In this document: piece by piece, positions 1 to 6,733 of the stretch
Position numbering within the stretch: the first letter of the stretch is position 1
How the letters are laid out: each line of letters begins with the position of its first letter
NCBI RefSeq assembly: GCF_008180415.1
Contig: NZ_VTEI01000017.1
Coordinates: 1 to 64,000, forward strand
Source of the DNA: Rossellomorea vietnamensis
GTDB lineage: Bacteria; Bacillota; Bacilli; Bacillales; Bacillaceae_B
DNA: 64,000 nt
Direction of reading: 5' to 3'
Program-made: the position numbers and the translations under genes
Notes under the pieces: generated by a model
Databases searched by the model: none
What the model saw: only the letters and a program-made list of their open reading frames with translations
Told to the model about the DNA's origin: nothing

Positions 1-183
1 CCGCTTGGCATCGTAGTCGAGCTGGGCCTGCAGGGCATTATAAGGCTTACAGCGTTTTAGCTCGTAATGAATGGTGCTCTTGCTTCTTTTCAACTGTGCG
101 GCAATATAGGAGAGCGACTTCTTTTCCAGGCAATAACTTTCAATTAATACACGTTCCTGTGGTACGATATGGGTATAGCTCAT
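1..183 (-). CDS. IS30-family transposase, N-terminal part (runs off the left edge)
   Basis: Reading leftward from an ATG at 183, the reverse strand is open to the window edge and encodes 61 residues. They begin MSYTHIVPQERVLIESYC and continue with SYIAAQLKRSKSTIHYEL, the N-terminal helix-turn-helix of IS30-type transposases, which binds the element's end. The DDE catalytic domain lies outside the window. An SD-like AAGGAGTG lies upstream on the reverse strand. The family call is from motif recognition; the exact IS is not identified. Confidence 0.8.
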   Translation of the reverse strand, partial: MSYTHIVPQERVLIESYCLEKKSLSYIAAQLKRSKSTIHYELKRCKPYNALQAQLDYDAKR

Positions 184-255
184 TTGGGAACACTCCTTAG
201 TTGATTGGCGTTAACTATTGTGTACCCACTTGAGCTATTTTAATTTACGAGCCGT
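1..255. mobile_element. Right-hand end of an IS30-type insertion sequence
   Basis: The transposase start is followed by about 70 bp of non-coding sequence with the AT-rich block TTGAGCTATTTTAATTTACG, which probably contains the terminal inverted repeat. Homology to the disrupted persulfide dioxygenase gene begins by about 273. The exact boundary and any target duplication cannot be fixed because the other end is outside the window. Confidence 0.6.
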
Positions 256-272
256 TCGACTTAATATGATAA

Positions 273-1373
273 TCTATAACTCAAAAAGTATTAAGTAATG
301 AAAAGGTTTTTATTGTAGATGTTAGGAACACTGATGCATTTGATGATTGGAAAGTTGAAGGCAGGAATGTGGAGGTCATTAATGCACCTTACACAGAAAT
401 TAAGGAAAAAGGCATTGACTCTTTCCTAGATAGGCTTCCTGAATCTCAGAGGATTTATGTTATTTGCGATAAAGGAAATTTTTCTCTAAAAGCAGCGGAG
501 GTAATTGCCGAAGCAGGTTATACGGATGTTTATTCAATAACAGGCGGGATGAGTGCCTGGAGTGAACATCTGGAACCGATCAAAATAGGTGACTTGCAGG
601 GAGGAGGAACCTTGCATCAGTTTGTACGGATCGGTAAAGGCTGCCTGTCGTATTTAATTCAGTCCAACGGAGAAGCCGCAATTGTGGATGCAGCCCGAAT
701 GACGGAACCCTACAGAAAAATCCTGGCAGAAAATGATATCAAGTTGACTCGAGTGCTTGATACACATTTGCATGCGGATCATATCTCAGGGGGAAGAGAA
801 CTCACTGAACACAGCAGGGCTGAATACTTTCTGCCTCCAAAAGATGCTGAGGATTTGCAGTTTTCCTATGAGCCGGTCAAGGACGGGGACCAATACGAGG
901 TAGGTTATTCCATCATTAAAGCTTTGTACTCGCCGGGGCATACTATCGGCAGTACTTCTTATATTATCGATGATCAGTATTTACTAACAGGAGATATCCT
1001 TTTCATCGATTCGATCGGCCGCCCTGACCTTGCAGGTAAAGCAGAAGACTGGGCAGGAGATCTTCGTACAACTCTTTATCGGAGGTATAAAGACCTCGAT
1101 GAAAATTTATTTGTTTTGCCTGCTCATTATATGGGAATCAATGAGATGAATGAAGATGGAAGCATATCTGCAAAACTCGGTACGCTCTATCAGGAAAACC
1201 ATGGATTAAATATTAATGACCAAGAAGAGTTCAGAAAAACAGTGTCAGAAAACCTGCCGCCTCAGCCGAACTCTTATGAAGAGATCCGTAAAACAAATAT
1301 GGGGAAAGAAAGTCCTGACGAAGAACAACAGACCGTGATGGAAACCGGGCCAAACCGGTGTGCAGTCAGATAG
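273..1373 (+). pseudogene. Rhodanese/persulfide dioxygenase (yrkH/cstB-like), 5'-truncated by an IS element
   Basis: This is a second copy of the rhodanese plus metallo-beta-lactamase protein encoded at 5200-6327. From about 273 the frame reads ITQKVLSNEKVFIVDVRN, collinear with residues 11-28 of the intact copy, but two stop codons lie just upstream and the initiator, first ten or so residues, promoter and SD site are gone. The MBL metal motif THLHADH and the C-terminal GPNRCAVR are intact. An internal GTG at 369 could start a 334-residue product lacking the first half of the rhodanese domain, though no good SD site precedes it. The family oxidises glutathione-type or low-molecular-weight persulfides to sulfite. 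The truncation is seen; loss of function is inferred. Confidence 0.8.
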
Positions 1374-1410
1374 AAACGGTTTTAAATATTATATTAAGGA
1401 GAGGCTGCTC

Positions 1411-1794
1411 ATGTTTGATTATACTCTTTCAACACCTAAAACCATTGATGAGGCAGTGGAAAGCCTGGAAACAAGCTTGAAGGAGGAACAATTCGGGGTA
1501 CTCTGGACTTTTGATATAAAGGAGAAACTTCAGGAAAAAGGATTGGAGTTCGAAAAAGAATTCAGGGTACTAGAAGTTTGCAACCCGAAAGAAGCACAAA
1601 GAGTACTGAATGAGAACACTATGGCGGGCTACTTCCTTCCATGTAAAATGGTCGTTTATCAAGAGGGCGGGGAAACGAGGATAGGGATGCCGAAACCTAC
1701 CTCACTCATTTCCATGCTGAACGATGAAAACATGAAAGAATTCGCAAAAGATATTGAAGAGCGGTTAATAGGCTGTATGGAAAAAAGCATTTAA
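1411..1794 (+). CDS. DUF302 family protein
   Basis: The product is 127 residues from ATG 1411, preceded by TAAGGAGAGG at a normal distance; a longer open frame upstream overlaps the preceding gene and lacks an SD site. The sequence has the DUF302 pattern: TPKTIDEAVESLETSLKEE, FDIKEKLQEKGL, then LEVCNPKEAQRVL with one cysteine. DUF302 proteins are small alpha/beta proteins of unknown biochemistry often found beside sulfur or redox genes. It sits 37 bp after the truncated dioxygenase and may have been in its operon. A hairpin terminator follows at 1811. Family call is good; function is unknown. Confidence 0.8.
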   Translation: MFDYTLSTPKTIDEAVESLETSLKEEQFGVLWTFDIKEKLQEKGLEFEKEFRVLEVCNPKEAQRVLNENTMAGYFLPCKMVVYQEGGETRIGMPKPTSLISMLNDENMKEFAKDIEERLIGCMEKSI

Positions 1795-1810
1795 TGAAGA
1801 GGAAGCTTAC

Positions 1811-1833
1811 AGGATGAATTCATCCTTTTTTAT
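1811..1833 (+). terminator. Intrinsic terminator after the DUF302 gene
   Basis: AGGATGAATTCATCC is a perfect inverted repeat followed directly by a T-run, 16 bp after the DUF302 stop. It separates the truncated dioxygenase/DUF302 pair from the CstR cluster. Confidence 0.75.
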
Positions 1834-2183
1834 AATCTCTCATAGGTATTGTAAGCATTGCCATTGATTTTGCGAATTTTTATATGTTACTGTTGCAACA
1901 ATGAATAATTAGTTTACTCAACGATCAACATGGACATTGAATAGAAAGACTATTTAGCGACCTTTGAAAAGCTCAAATTATGGAAGGATTTTTAGGAATC
2001 TCTTCTACTGTTCATTGTACTAAGGAGCATGATAATCATTATCCAATCATCTTGCACACTTTTAACTGGGGGATTAACTCATAATCACTTTGCTTCAAGG
2101 GGAATTTTAAAAGGTTAGGTAAATTTGGCAGCCAAAACGCCGCTTTACTAAAGAGCAAAAACTCCTAGTTTCGGAAAAAGAGG
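1834..2183. other. Gene-free stretch upstream of the sulfur cluster
   Basis: No convincing reading frame, RNA fold or repeat copy is visible here. The sequence is AT-rich with many stops in all frames. It may be remnant DNA left by the same rearrangement that brought in the IS element, but nothing in it was recognised. Confidence 0.5.
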
Positions 2184-2212
2184 TTGACTTAATACCTACA
2201 GGGGTATAAAAT
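2184..2212 (+). promoter_or_regulatory. Promoter with CstR-type operator 1
   Basis: A -35 TTGACT (2184-2189) and -10 TAAAAT (2207-2212) are 17 bp apart. The spacer holds the inverted repeat ATACCTACAGGGGTAT (2192-2207), which matches the CC/GG-tract inverted repeats bound by CsoR/CstR-family repressors. It drives the rhodanese-like gene and cstR, implying autoregulation. Binding is inferred from the motif and its recurrence at four more sites. Confidence 0.75.
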
Positions 2213-2263
2213 AACTCATGTAAGCAAGATGTTTCCTTATAAATTGATAAGGGCGGTATTAAA

Positions 2264-2641
2264 ATGTTATTATTGATTATCATAGTAAGCACCATAATGG
2301 TTGCAATGTATAATAGATACTTTCCCGTCAAAGGAGTTCAGTGCAGCACTGAACTTCCAGCAGAGACGGAATCGATACTCATATTAGATGTTCGGGATTA
2401 TAACCAGTCATCTGCCAATCCTATACCTCATGCTGTTAATCTCCCAGTGGCGTATATCAAAAGAAACTGGGACGATGTGGCAGCCACCCGGATACATGTC
2501 GCAGCATCTACTCCGGTTGAAAAAAACATGAGCATCAGGATGCTGAGAAGAAAAGGATTTGAGGTTGCAGGTTATACTTTGACTGAAAAACAATCTCCGC
2601 TAAATCAGAATAAGGGAAAGGGGTATTGTTATGGAATATAA
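2264..2641 (+). CDS. Membrane-anchored rhodanese-like protein lacking the catalytic cysteine
   Basis: The product is 125 residues with an N-terminal membrane helix (about residues 1-17), then a rhodanese fold: SILILDVRDYNQ matches the conserved LxDVR motif and AVNLPVAYI the following loop. The active-site loop reads HVAASTPVEKNMS, where active rhodaneses have C-x-S/T-G-x-R, so it cannot form the usual cysteine persulfide at that position. The protein may bind sulfane sulfur differently, act as a structural partner, or be decaying. SD AAGGGCGG precedes ATG 2264. Its 3' end overlaps cstR by 11 bp, so the two are co-transcribed and probably translationally coupled. Confidence 0.7.
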   Translation: MLLLIIIVSTIMVAMYNRYFPVKGVQCSTELPAETESILILDVRDYNQSSANPIPHAVNLPVAYIKRNWDDVAATRIHVAASTPVEKNMSIRMLRRKGFEVAGYTLTEKQSPLNQNKGKGYCYGI

Positions 2642-2891
2642 TGATGGGGTCAAGAATCGTGTGAAACGTATGGAAGGCCAGTTAAGAGGCGTTCTAAAAA
2701 TGATGGAAGAAAACAAAGATTGCAAAGAAGTCATCACTCAATTATCCGCCGTCCGTTCTGCTGTAGATAGAACAGTCGGAGTCATTGTAAGTTCCAACCT
2801 CGTCGAATGTGTACTGGAAGCGGAGAAACGTGGAGAAAAATCTGACGACATGATAAAAGAGGCTGTCAACCTGCTGGTTAAAAGCAGATAA
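2631..2891 (+). CDS. cstR: CstR-type persulfide-sensing repressor (CsoR family)
   Basis: An 86-residue all-helical repressor of the CsoR/DUF156 family (NRVKRMEGQLRGVLKMMEE at the N-terminus). Cysteines occur at positions 31 and 60, exactly the pair that forms di- and trisulfide links in Staphylococcus aureus CstR. The histidine that follows the second cysteine in copper-sensing CsoR is replaced by valine (ECVLE), which argues for persulfide rather than copper sensing. It corresponds to B. subtilis YrkD. It overlaps the upstream rhodanese-like gene and is preceded by AAAGGGG. It presumably represses the five operator-bearing promoters in this cluster and is released by hydrogen sulfide-derived persulfides. 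Confidence 0.88.
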   Translation: MEYNDGVKNRVKRMEGQLRGVLKMMEENKDCKEVITQLSAVRSAVDRTVGVIVSSNLVECVLEAEKRGEKSDDMIKEAVNLLVKSR

Positions 2892-2903
2892 AACTAAAAA
2901 GGG

Positions 2904-2946
2904 TTGACAACCTTTTTTTCACATAGTAATATACCCCTATAGGTAT
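2904..2946 (+). promoter_or_regulatory. Promoter with CstR-type operator 2
   Basis: TTGACA (2904-2909) and TAATAT (2927-2932) are separated by 17 bp. The perfect inverted repeat ATACCCCTATAGGTAT (2931-2946) overlaps the -10 and start point. The T-run after TTGACAACC may also help terminate cstR transcription. It drives the first TusA gene. Confidence 0.75.
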
Positions 2947-2973
2947 TACTAAAAATTATTTGGAGGTATAAAG

Positions 2974-3201
2974 ATGAATGCAGATAAAGTATTAGATGCA
3001 AAGGGCTTGGCTTGTCCAATGCCGATCATAAAAACAAAGAAGGCTATGAACGATTTGGAACCAGGTCAAGTACTGGAGGTTCTTACATCTGATAAAGGAG
3101 CTAAGAATGACTTAACAGCATGGGCAAAATCAACCGGTCACGAGATGTTGGATCATAAAGAAAAAAGGGATATCTTTACTTTCTGGATTAAAAAGGGATA
3201 A
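2974..3201 (+). CDS. TusA-family sulfur carrier (yrkI-like), copy 1
   Basis: A 75-residue TusA/SirA/YedF-fold protein. The motif LDAKGLACPMPIIKTKKAM has the signature CPxP cysteine that carries a persulfide in sulfur relay. It ends FTFWIKKG like the second copy at 6457. SD GGAGG is 7 bp before ATG 2974. TusA proteins accept sulfane sulfur from rhodaneses or desulfurases; here the donors are probably the neighbouring rhodaneses. The gene has its own operator-bearing promoter. Confidence 0.88.
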   Translation: MNADKVLDAKGLACPMPIIKTKKAMNDLEPGQVLEVLTSDKGAKNDLTAWAKSTGHEMLDHKEKRDIFTFWIKKG

Positions 3202-3205
3202 TTTT

Positions 3206-3233
3206 TTTACAACTTTAATACCCCATAGGGTAG
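3206..3233 (+). promoter_or_regulatory. CstR-type operator 3
   Basis: TTTTTTTACAA is followed by ATACCCCATAGGGTAG (3218-3233), an imperfect inverted repeat of the same type as the two upstream operators. It lies 38 bp before the DsrE-like gene. The poly-T/ACAA prefix recurs before operators 4 and 5 and probably provides the -35. Confidence 0.7.
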
Positions 3234-3270
3234 TGGTAAATAAATAATAGTTAAGCAGGAGGAGAAAACA

Positions 3271-3750
3271 ATGACAGATAAAAAAAGAACAACTATCGTA
3301 CTATTCAGTGGAGATTATGATAAGGCCATGGCTGCTTACATCATTGCGAACGGCGCTGCTGCATATGATCACGAAGTTACCATCTTCCATACTTTTTGGG
3401 GATTGAACGCGCTTCGAAAAGATGAGAATATCGAAGTGAAAAAAGGATTCATGGAAAAGATGTTCGGCAAGATGATGCCAAGAGGAGCAGATAAAATGGG
3501 GCTCTCCAATATGAACTTTGCGGGGATGGGACCAAAGATGATCAAAGGAGTCATGAAGAAACATAATGCAATGTCACTTCCTGCTTTGATTGAGATGGCT
3601 CAGGAACAGGATGTAAAACTTGTTTCTTGCACGATGACAATGGATCTTCTTGGTTTGCAAAAAGAAGAATTATTGGATAGTATCGAGTATGCTGGGGTTG
3701 CAGCATATTTAGCGGATGCAGAAGACGGTAACGTTAACCTGTTCATCTAA
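3271..3750 (+). CDS. yrkE: DsrE/DsrF-like protein (YrkE family)
   Basis: A 159-residue protein with the DsrE-like fold. The opening KRTTIVLFSGDYDKAMAAYI and the segment ITIFHTFWGLNAL-like (VTIFHTFWGLNAL) are typical of the peroxiredoxin-like/DsrE group that includes B. subtilis YrkE. The conserved cysteine late in the protein (KLVSCTMTMDLLG) is the likely sulfur-carrying residue. Several methionine-rich stretches occupy the middle. SD GGAGGAG precedes ATG 3271. It probably relays sulfane sulfur between TusA and the rhodaneses. Confidence 0.82.
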   Translation: MTDKKRTTIVLFSGDYDKAMAAYIIANGAAAYDHEVTIFHTFWGLNALRKDENIEVKKGFMEKMFGKMMPRGADKMGLSNMNFAGMGPKMIKGVMKKHNAMSLPALIEMAQEQDVKLVSCTMTMDLLGLQKEELLDSIEYAGVAAYLADAEDGNVNLFI

Positions 3751-3766
3751 TAAGGGGGCCAATTAC

Positions 3767-4129
3767 TTGGATTACATGAGGTATATCCTTGTCGGTATTT
3801 TAGTCATCATCATTATTATGCGTCTTATGCCCGCAAGAGGTGTAAGGCATATCAGTACAGCTGATCTGGAAAATGAACTGCAGGATAAAGACAAAATGTT
3901 CATTGATGTAAGGACAAAAGGTGAGTTTAACAAGAGAAATATTCAGGGTTTTAAAAACATCCCACTATATGAATTACCCTACAAGACCAAAGAACTTACT
4001 ACTAATAAAGAAATCGTTTTGATGTGCCAGAGCGGCACGAGAAGCAATAAGGCAGCAAAAATTCTTAAGAAAAAAGGCTTCAATAAAGTCGCCAATGTAA
4101 AAGGCGGTATGGGAGCCTGGTCTAAATAA
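3767..4129 (+). CDS. Membrane-anchored rhodanese
   Basis: A 120-residue protein: N-terminal membrane helix (YILVGILVIIIIMRLM) followed by one rhodanese domain with FIDVRTKGEF and the active-site loop CQSGTRSNKAAK, so the catalytic cysteine is present. A TTG start at 3767 is chosen because AAGGGGG lies 8 bp upstream; ATG 3776 is the alternative. An open frame extends back into yrkE but has no SD site. It follows yrkE after 16 bp and is surely co-transcribed. The anchor places the domain at the inner face of the membrane if N-out, or outside if N-in; topology is not resolved. Confidence 0.8.
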   Translation: MDYMRYILVGILVIIIIMRLMPARGVRHISTADLENELQDKDKMFIDVRTKGEFNKRNIQGFKNIPLYELPYKTKELTTNKEIVLMCQSGTRSNKAAKILKKKGFNKVANVKGGMGAWSK

Positions 4130-4207
4130 ATATAATTTCGCTAGTTTCATGCTCTTTTCCCCAGCATGTGCTACAGGAAAGGAGCTTAAAATAAGGAGGA
4201 ATGCTAT

Positions 4208-4504
4208 ATGAGAGAGATCACACCAAGAGAAGTCGAAACAATTGTACACGAAGGTAAACCTGCAAATATTATCGATGTCCGTGAAACGAATGAAGTGGCA
4301 GAGGGAAAAATTCCCGGTGCTGTCAATATTCCTTTGGGATTAGTTGAATTTCGAATGAATGAGCTTGATAAATCACAAGAATATATCATGGTATGCCGTT
4401 CAGGTGGAAGAAGCGGCCGTGCATGTCAATTCTTAGAGAATCAGGGGTATAAGGTCATTAATATGAATGGCGGCATGCTTGCTTGGGAAGGTAAAACAGA
4501 ATAA
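4208..4504 (+). CDS. Single-domain rhodanese
   Basis: A 98-residue cytosolic rhodanese. It has IIDVRETNEVAEGKIPGAVN, the loop CRSGGRSGRACQFL with the catalytic cysteine, and the terminal GGMLAWEG. Size and motif match the single-domain sulfurtransferases found in cst/yrk loci. SD AAGGAGG is 8 bp before ATG 4208. It lies 78 bp after the membrane rhodanese with no visible terminator. It would transfer sulfane sulfur from persulfides to thiols, TusA or sulfite. Confidence 0.88.
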   Translation: MREITPREVETIVHEGKPANIIDVRETNEVAEGKIPGAVNIPLGLVEFRMNELDKSQEYIMVCRSGGRSGRACQFLENQGYKVINMNGGMLAWEGKTE

Positions 4505-4507
4505 ATT

Positions 4508-4538
4508 TTTTTACGAAAAATTATACCCTATGGCGTAT
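4508..4538 (+). promoter_or_regulatory. CstR-type operator 4
   Basis: TTTTTTTACGAAAAATT is followed by ATACCCTATGGCGTAT (4523-4538), again the ATACC/GGTAT-type inverted repeat with one mismatch, 17 bp before the TusA-rhodanese gene start. Confidence 0.7.
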
Positions 4539-4555
4539 TAATTGGAGGTTATCAT

Positions 4556-5125
4556 ATGGAAAATATCAAAGTAAATGAAGTATTGGATGCTAAAGGACTG
4601 GCATGTCCTATGCCAATTGTAAAAACGAAGAAGGCCATAAATGGACTTGAAGCCGGACAGGTTCTGGAAGTGGAAGCAACCGATAAAGGCTCGAAAGCAG
4701 ATATCAAGGCCTGGTCCGAGAAAGCAGGGCATCAGTATCTGGGTACAATTGAAGAAGGGGAAGTCCTTAAGCATTACTTGAGAAAAGCATCATGCGAAGA
4801 ATCTATTGAGAAAAAACATCCTCATGTAATTGATAATGATCAACTTGCGGCTAGACTGGGAGAAAGCATTGTTGTCTTGGATGTAAGAGAATCCGCGGAA
4901 TATGTATTTAACCATATCCCAAATTCAGTTTCACTCCCATTGGGAGAATTAGAATCACGTATGAGTGAACTGAACAAAGAAGATGAGATCTATGTAGTTT
5001 GCCGCACTGGAAGCCGCAGCGATCTTGCTTCACAAAAGCTAACAGAGAATGGCTTCAGTAACGTCATCAACGTTGTTCCAGGAATGAGCCAGTGGACCGG
5101 CGCCAGTGAATCAAACACCAATTAA
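4556..5125 (+). CDS. yrkF: TusA-rhodanese fusion sulfurtransferase (YrkF-like)
   Basis: A 189-residue two-domain protein. Residues 1-76 are a TusA domain (LDAKGLACPMPIVKTKKAI, persulfide-carrying CPxP cysteine). Residues 90-185 are a rhodanese domain with VVLDVRESAEY and active loop CRTGSRSDLASQ. The arrangement matches B. subtilis YrkF and resembles part of S. aureus CstA. Joining donor and acceptor domains lets sulfane sulfur pass within one chain. SD GGAGG precedes ATG 4556, immediately after operator 4. Confidence 0.88.
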   Translation: MENIKVNEVLDAKGLACPMPIVKTKKAINGLEAGQVLEVEATDKGSKADIKAWSEKAGHQYLGTIEEGEVLKHYLRKASCEESIEKKHPHVIDNDQLAARLGESIVVLDVRESAEYVFNHIPNSVSLPLGELESRMSELNKEDEIYVVCRTGSRSDLASQKLTENGFSNVINVVPGMSQWTGASESNTN

Positions 5126-5133
5126 TCAAAATC

Positions 5134-5165
5134 CGGGGTCCTATAAGGTCCCCAACTAAATTTTT
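5134..5165 (+). terminator. Weak hairpin after the TusA-rhodanese gene
   Basis: GGGGTCCTATAAGGTCCCC folds into a short interrupted stem followed, after a few bases, by a T-run that also forms the left part of the next promoter. It could be a weak terminator. Confidence 0.45.
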
Positions 5166-5192
5166 TTACAAACAATAATACCGCAGGGGGTA
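5161..5192 (+). promoter_or_regulatory. CstR-type operator 5, overlapping the ribosome binding site of the persulfide dioxygenase
   Basis: TTTTTTTACAAACAATA leads into ATACCGCAGGGGGTA (5178-5192). The GGGGG right arm (5186-5190) lies 9 bp before ATG 5200 and is the only SD-like sequence, so operator and SD coincide. Confidence 0.65.
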
Positions 5193-5199
5193 AATAAAA

Positions 5200-6327
5200 A
5201 TGACTGTAAAAGCTATGAATGCAAAAGAAGTAACACAAAAAGTATTCAATAACGAAGATCTGTTTATCCTTGATGTTCGTAATGAGGACTCTTTTCAAGA
5301 TTGGAAGATAGAAGGCCGCAATTTCGATTATCTAAATATTCCTTACTTCGATCTTCTGGATGGCGTTGAGGAAATCATGGATAAACTGCCAAAAGACAAA
5401 GATATTCTTGTCGTATGTGCTAAAGAGGGGTCTTCTGTTATGGTCGCGGAAATGATTTCTGACGAAGGGGTGGACGTTTCTTACCTGGAAGGCGGTATGA
5501 AAGCATGGAGTGAACATCTTGAGCCGGTTAAAGTAGGCGACTTAAAAGACGGGGGCGAGCTCTACCAATTCGTACGCATTGGGAAAGGCTGCCTATCTTA
5601 CATGGTAGTCTCTAACGGTGAAGCCGCAATCATTGATTCAACAAGAATGGCCGATATTTATACGGAGTTTGCGCAAAGTGTAAATGCCAGGATTACTCAT
5701 GTATTCGATACACACCTTCACGCCGATCACATTTCAGGCGGCCGCATTATTGCAGAAGATACAGGAGCAACCTACTGGCTGCCTCCAAAAGATGCTGAAG
5801 AAGTGACATTCCAGTATGCGGCTTTGGAAGACGGCAATGAAGTAACAATCGGAAATACAAAAATCAATATTCACGCATTGTACTCACCGGGCCACACAAT
5901 TGGATCAACTTCATTTGTAGTAGACGAACAGTATCTGATGACGGGTGATATCCTCTTCATCGATTCTATCGGAAGACCTGACCTTGCTGGCTTGGCTGAA
6001 GACTGGGTAGGAGATCTTCGTGAAACACTCTACACGCGGTACAAAGAACTTTCCAATGACTTGATCGTTCTTCCTGCTCACTTCATGGTCATTGATGAAT
6101 TAAATGAAGATGGAACTGTATCCGAAAAACTTGGTGTACTATATGCACAAAACCATGGATTGAATATCAATGATGAATCAGAATTCAGATCACTTGTAAC
6201 AGAAAACCTTCCTCCTCAGCCAAATGCTTATCAGGAAATCCGTAAGACGAACATGGGAAAAATCACTCCAGATAGAGACCAGCAGCGTGAAATGGAGATC
6301 GGCCCCAACCGTTGCGCGGTAAGATAA
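5200..6327 (+). CDS. yrkH: Rhodanese-persulfide dioxygenase fusion (YrkH/CstB-like)
   Basis: A 375-residue fusion. Residues 1-107 are a rhodanese domain (LFILDVRNEDSF; putative active Cys73 in VVCAKEGSS). Residues about 115-375 are a metallo-beta-lactamase fold of the ETHE1/persulfide dioxygenase type, with H172-x-H174-x-D176-H177 in THLHADH, a second metal ligand region SPGHTIGS, DILFIDSIGRPD and the late histidine PAHF. ETHE1-type enzymes bind one Fe(II) and oxidise persulfides to sulfite; the rhodanese domain can convert sulfite plus persulfide to thiosulfate. In S. aureus CstB the main rhodanese is at the other end, so this is the yrkH arrangement. It is the key catabolic enzyme of the cluster and the intact paralogue of the gene at 273-1373. 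Confidence 0.88.
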   Translation: MTVKAMNAKEVTQKVFNNEDLFILDVRNEDSFQDWKIEGRNFDYLNIPYFDLLDGVEEIMDKLPKDKDILVVCAKEGSSVMVAEMISDEGVDVSYLEGGMKAWSEHLEPVKVGDLKDGGELYQFVRIGKGCLSYMVVSNGEAAIIDSTRMADIYTEFAQSVNARITHVFDTHLHADHISGGRIIAEDTGATYWLPPKDAEEVTFQYAALEDGNEVTIGNTKINIHALYSPGHTIGSTSFVVDEQYLMTGDILFIDSIGRPDLAGLAEDWVGDLRETLYTRYKELSNDLIVLPAHFMVIDELNEDGTVSEKLGVLYAQNHGLNINDESEFRSLVTENLPPQPNAYQEIRKTNMGKITPDRDQQREMEIGPNRCAVR

Positions 6328-6456
6328 CACTTGAGATTATATATGGCTTAAAAATATCTTTTTTCAAAATGAGCTATTTAGGCATCGTTAGTAACTATCG
6401 ATTACAGAAATAAAGGAACAATAAAATACAATGAACATTTTCAGGAGGCTATTAAA

Positions 6457-6684
6457 ATGAATTCAACAAAAGTATTAGATGCAAAAGGACTAGCATGTCC
6501 AATGCCGATTGTGAAAACCAAAAAGGCCATCAATGACCTTCAATCAGGAGACATACTGGAGATCCACGCAACAGATAAAGGAGCTAAAAGCGACCTTACA
6601 GCCTGGACAAAATCAGGCGGCCATGAACTAATTCATCACGAAGAAGAGAATGATGTTTTCAAGTTTTGGATTAAAAAAGGGTAA
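6457..6684 (+). CDS. yrkI: TusA-family sulfur carrier (YrkI-like), copy 2
   Basis: A 75-residue TusA protein with LDAKGLACPMPIVKTKKAI and C-terminal FKFWIKKG, closely similar to the copy at 2974. SD AGGAGG precedes ATG 6457. It follows yrkH by 129 bp without an operator of the CstR type, so it is probably transcribed by read-through. The order yrkH-yrkI-yrkJ matches B. subtilis. Confidence 0.88.
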   Translation: MNSTKVLDAKGLACPMPIVKTKKAINDLQSGDILEIHATDKGAKSDLTAWTKSGGHELIHHEEENDVFKFWIKKG

Positions 6685-6690
6685 ATATAT

Positions 6691-6720
6691 GAGGGAACCG
6701 ATACATGGTTCCCTTTTTTA
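6691..6720 (+). terminator. Intrinsic terminator between yrkI and yrkJ
   Basis: GGGAACCGATACATGGTTCCC followed by TTTTTTA forms a strong hairpin only 7 bp after yrkI. Its T-run abuts the SD of the next gene, so it could attenuate permease expression. Confidence 0.75.
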
Positions 6721-6733
6721 AGGAGGTATAAGA

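Noticed and set aside
2107..2331. 74-residue reverse frame in the cst leader
   Set aside because: It overlaps the promoter and operator and has no SD or recognisable domain.
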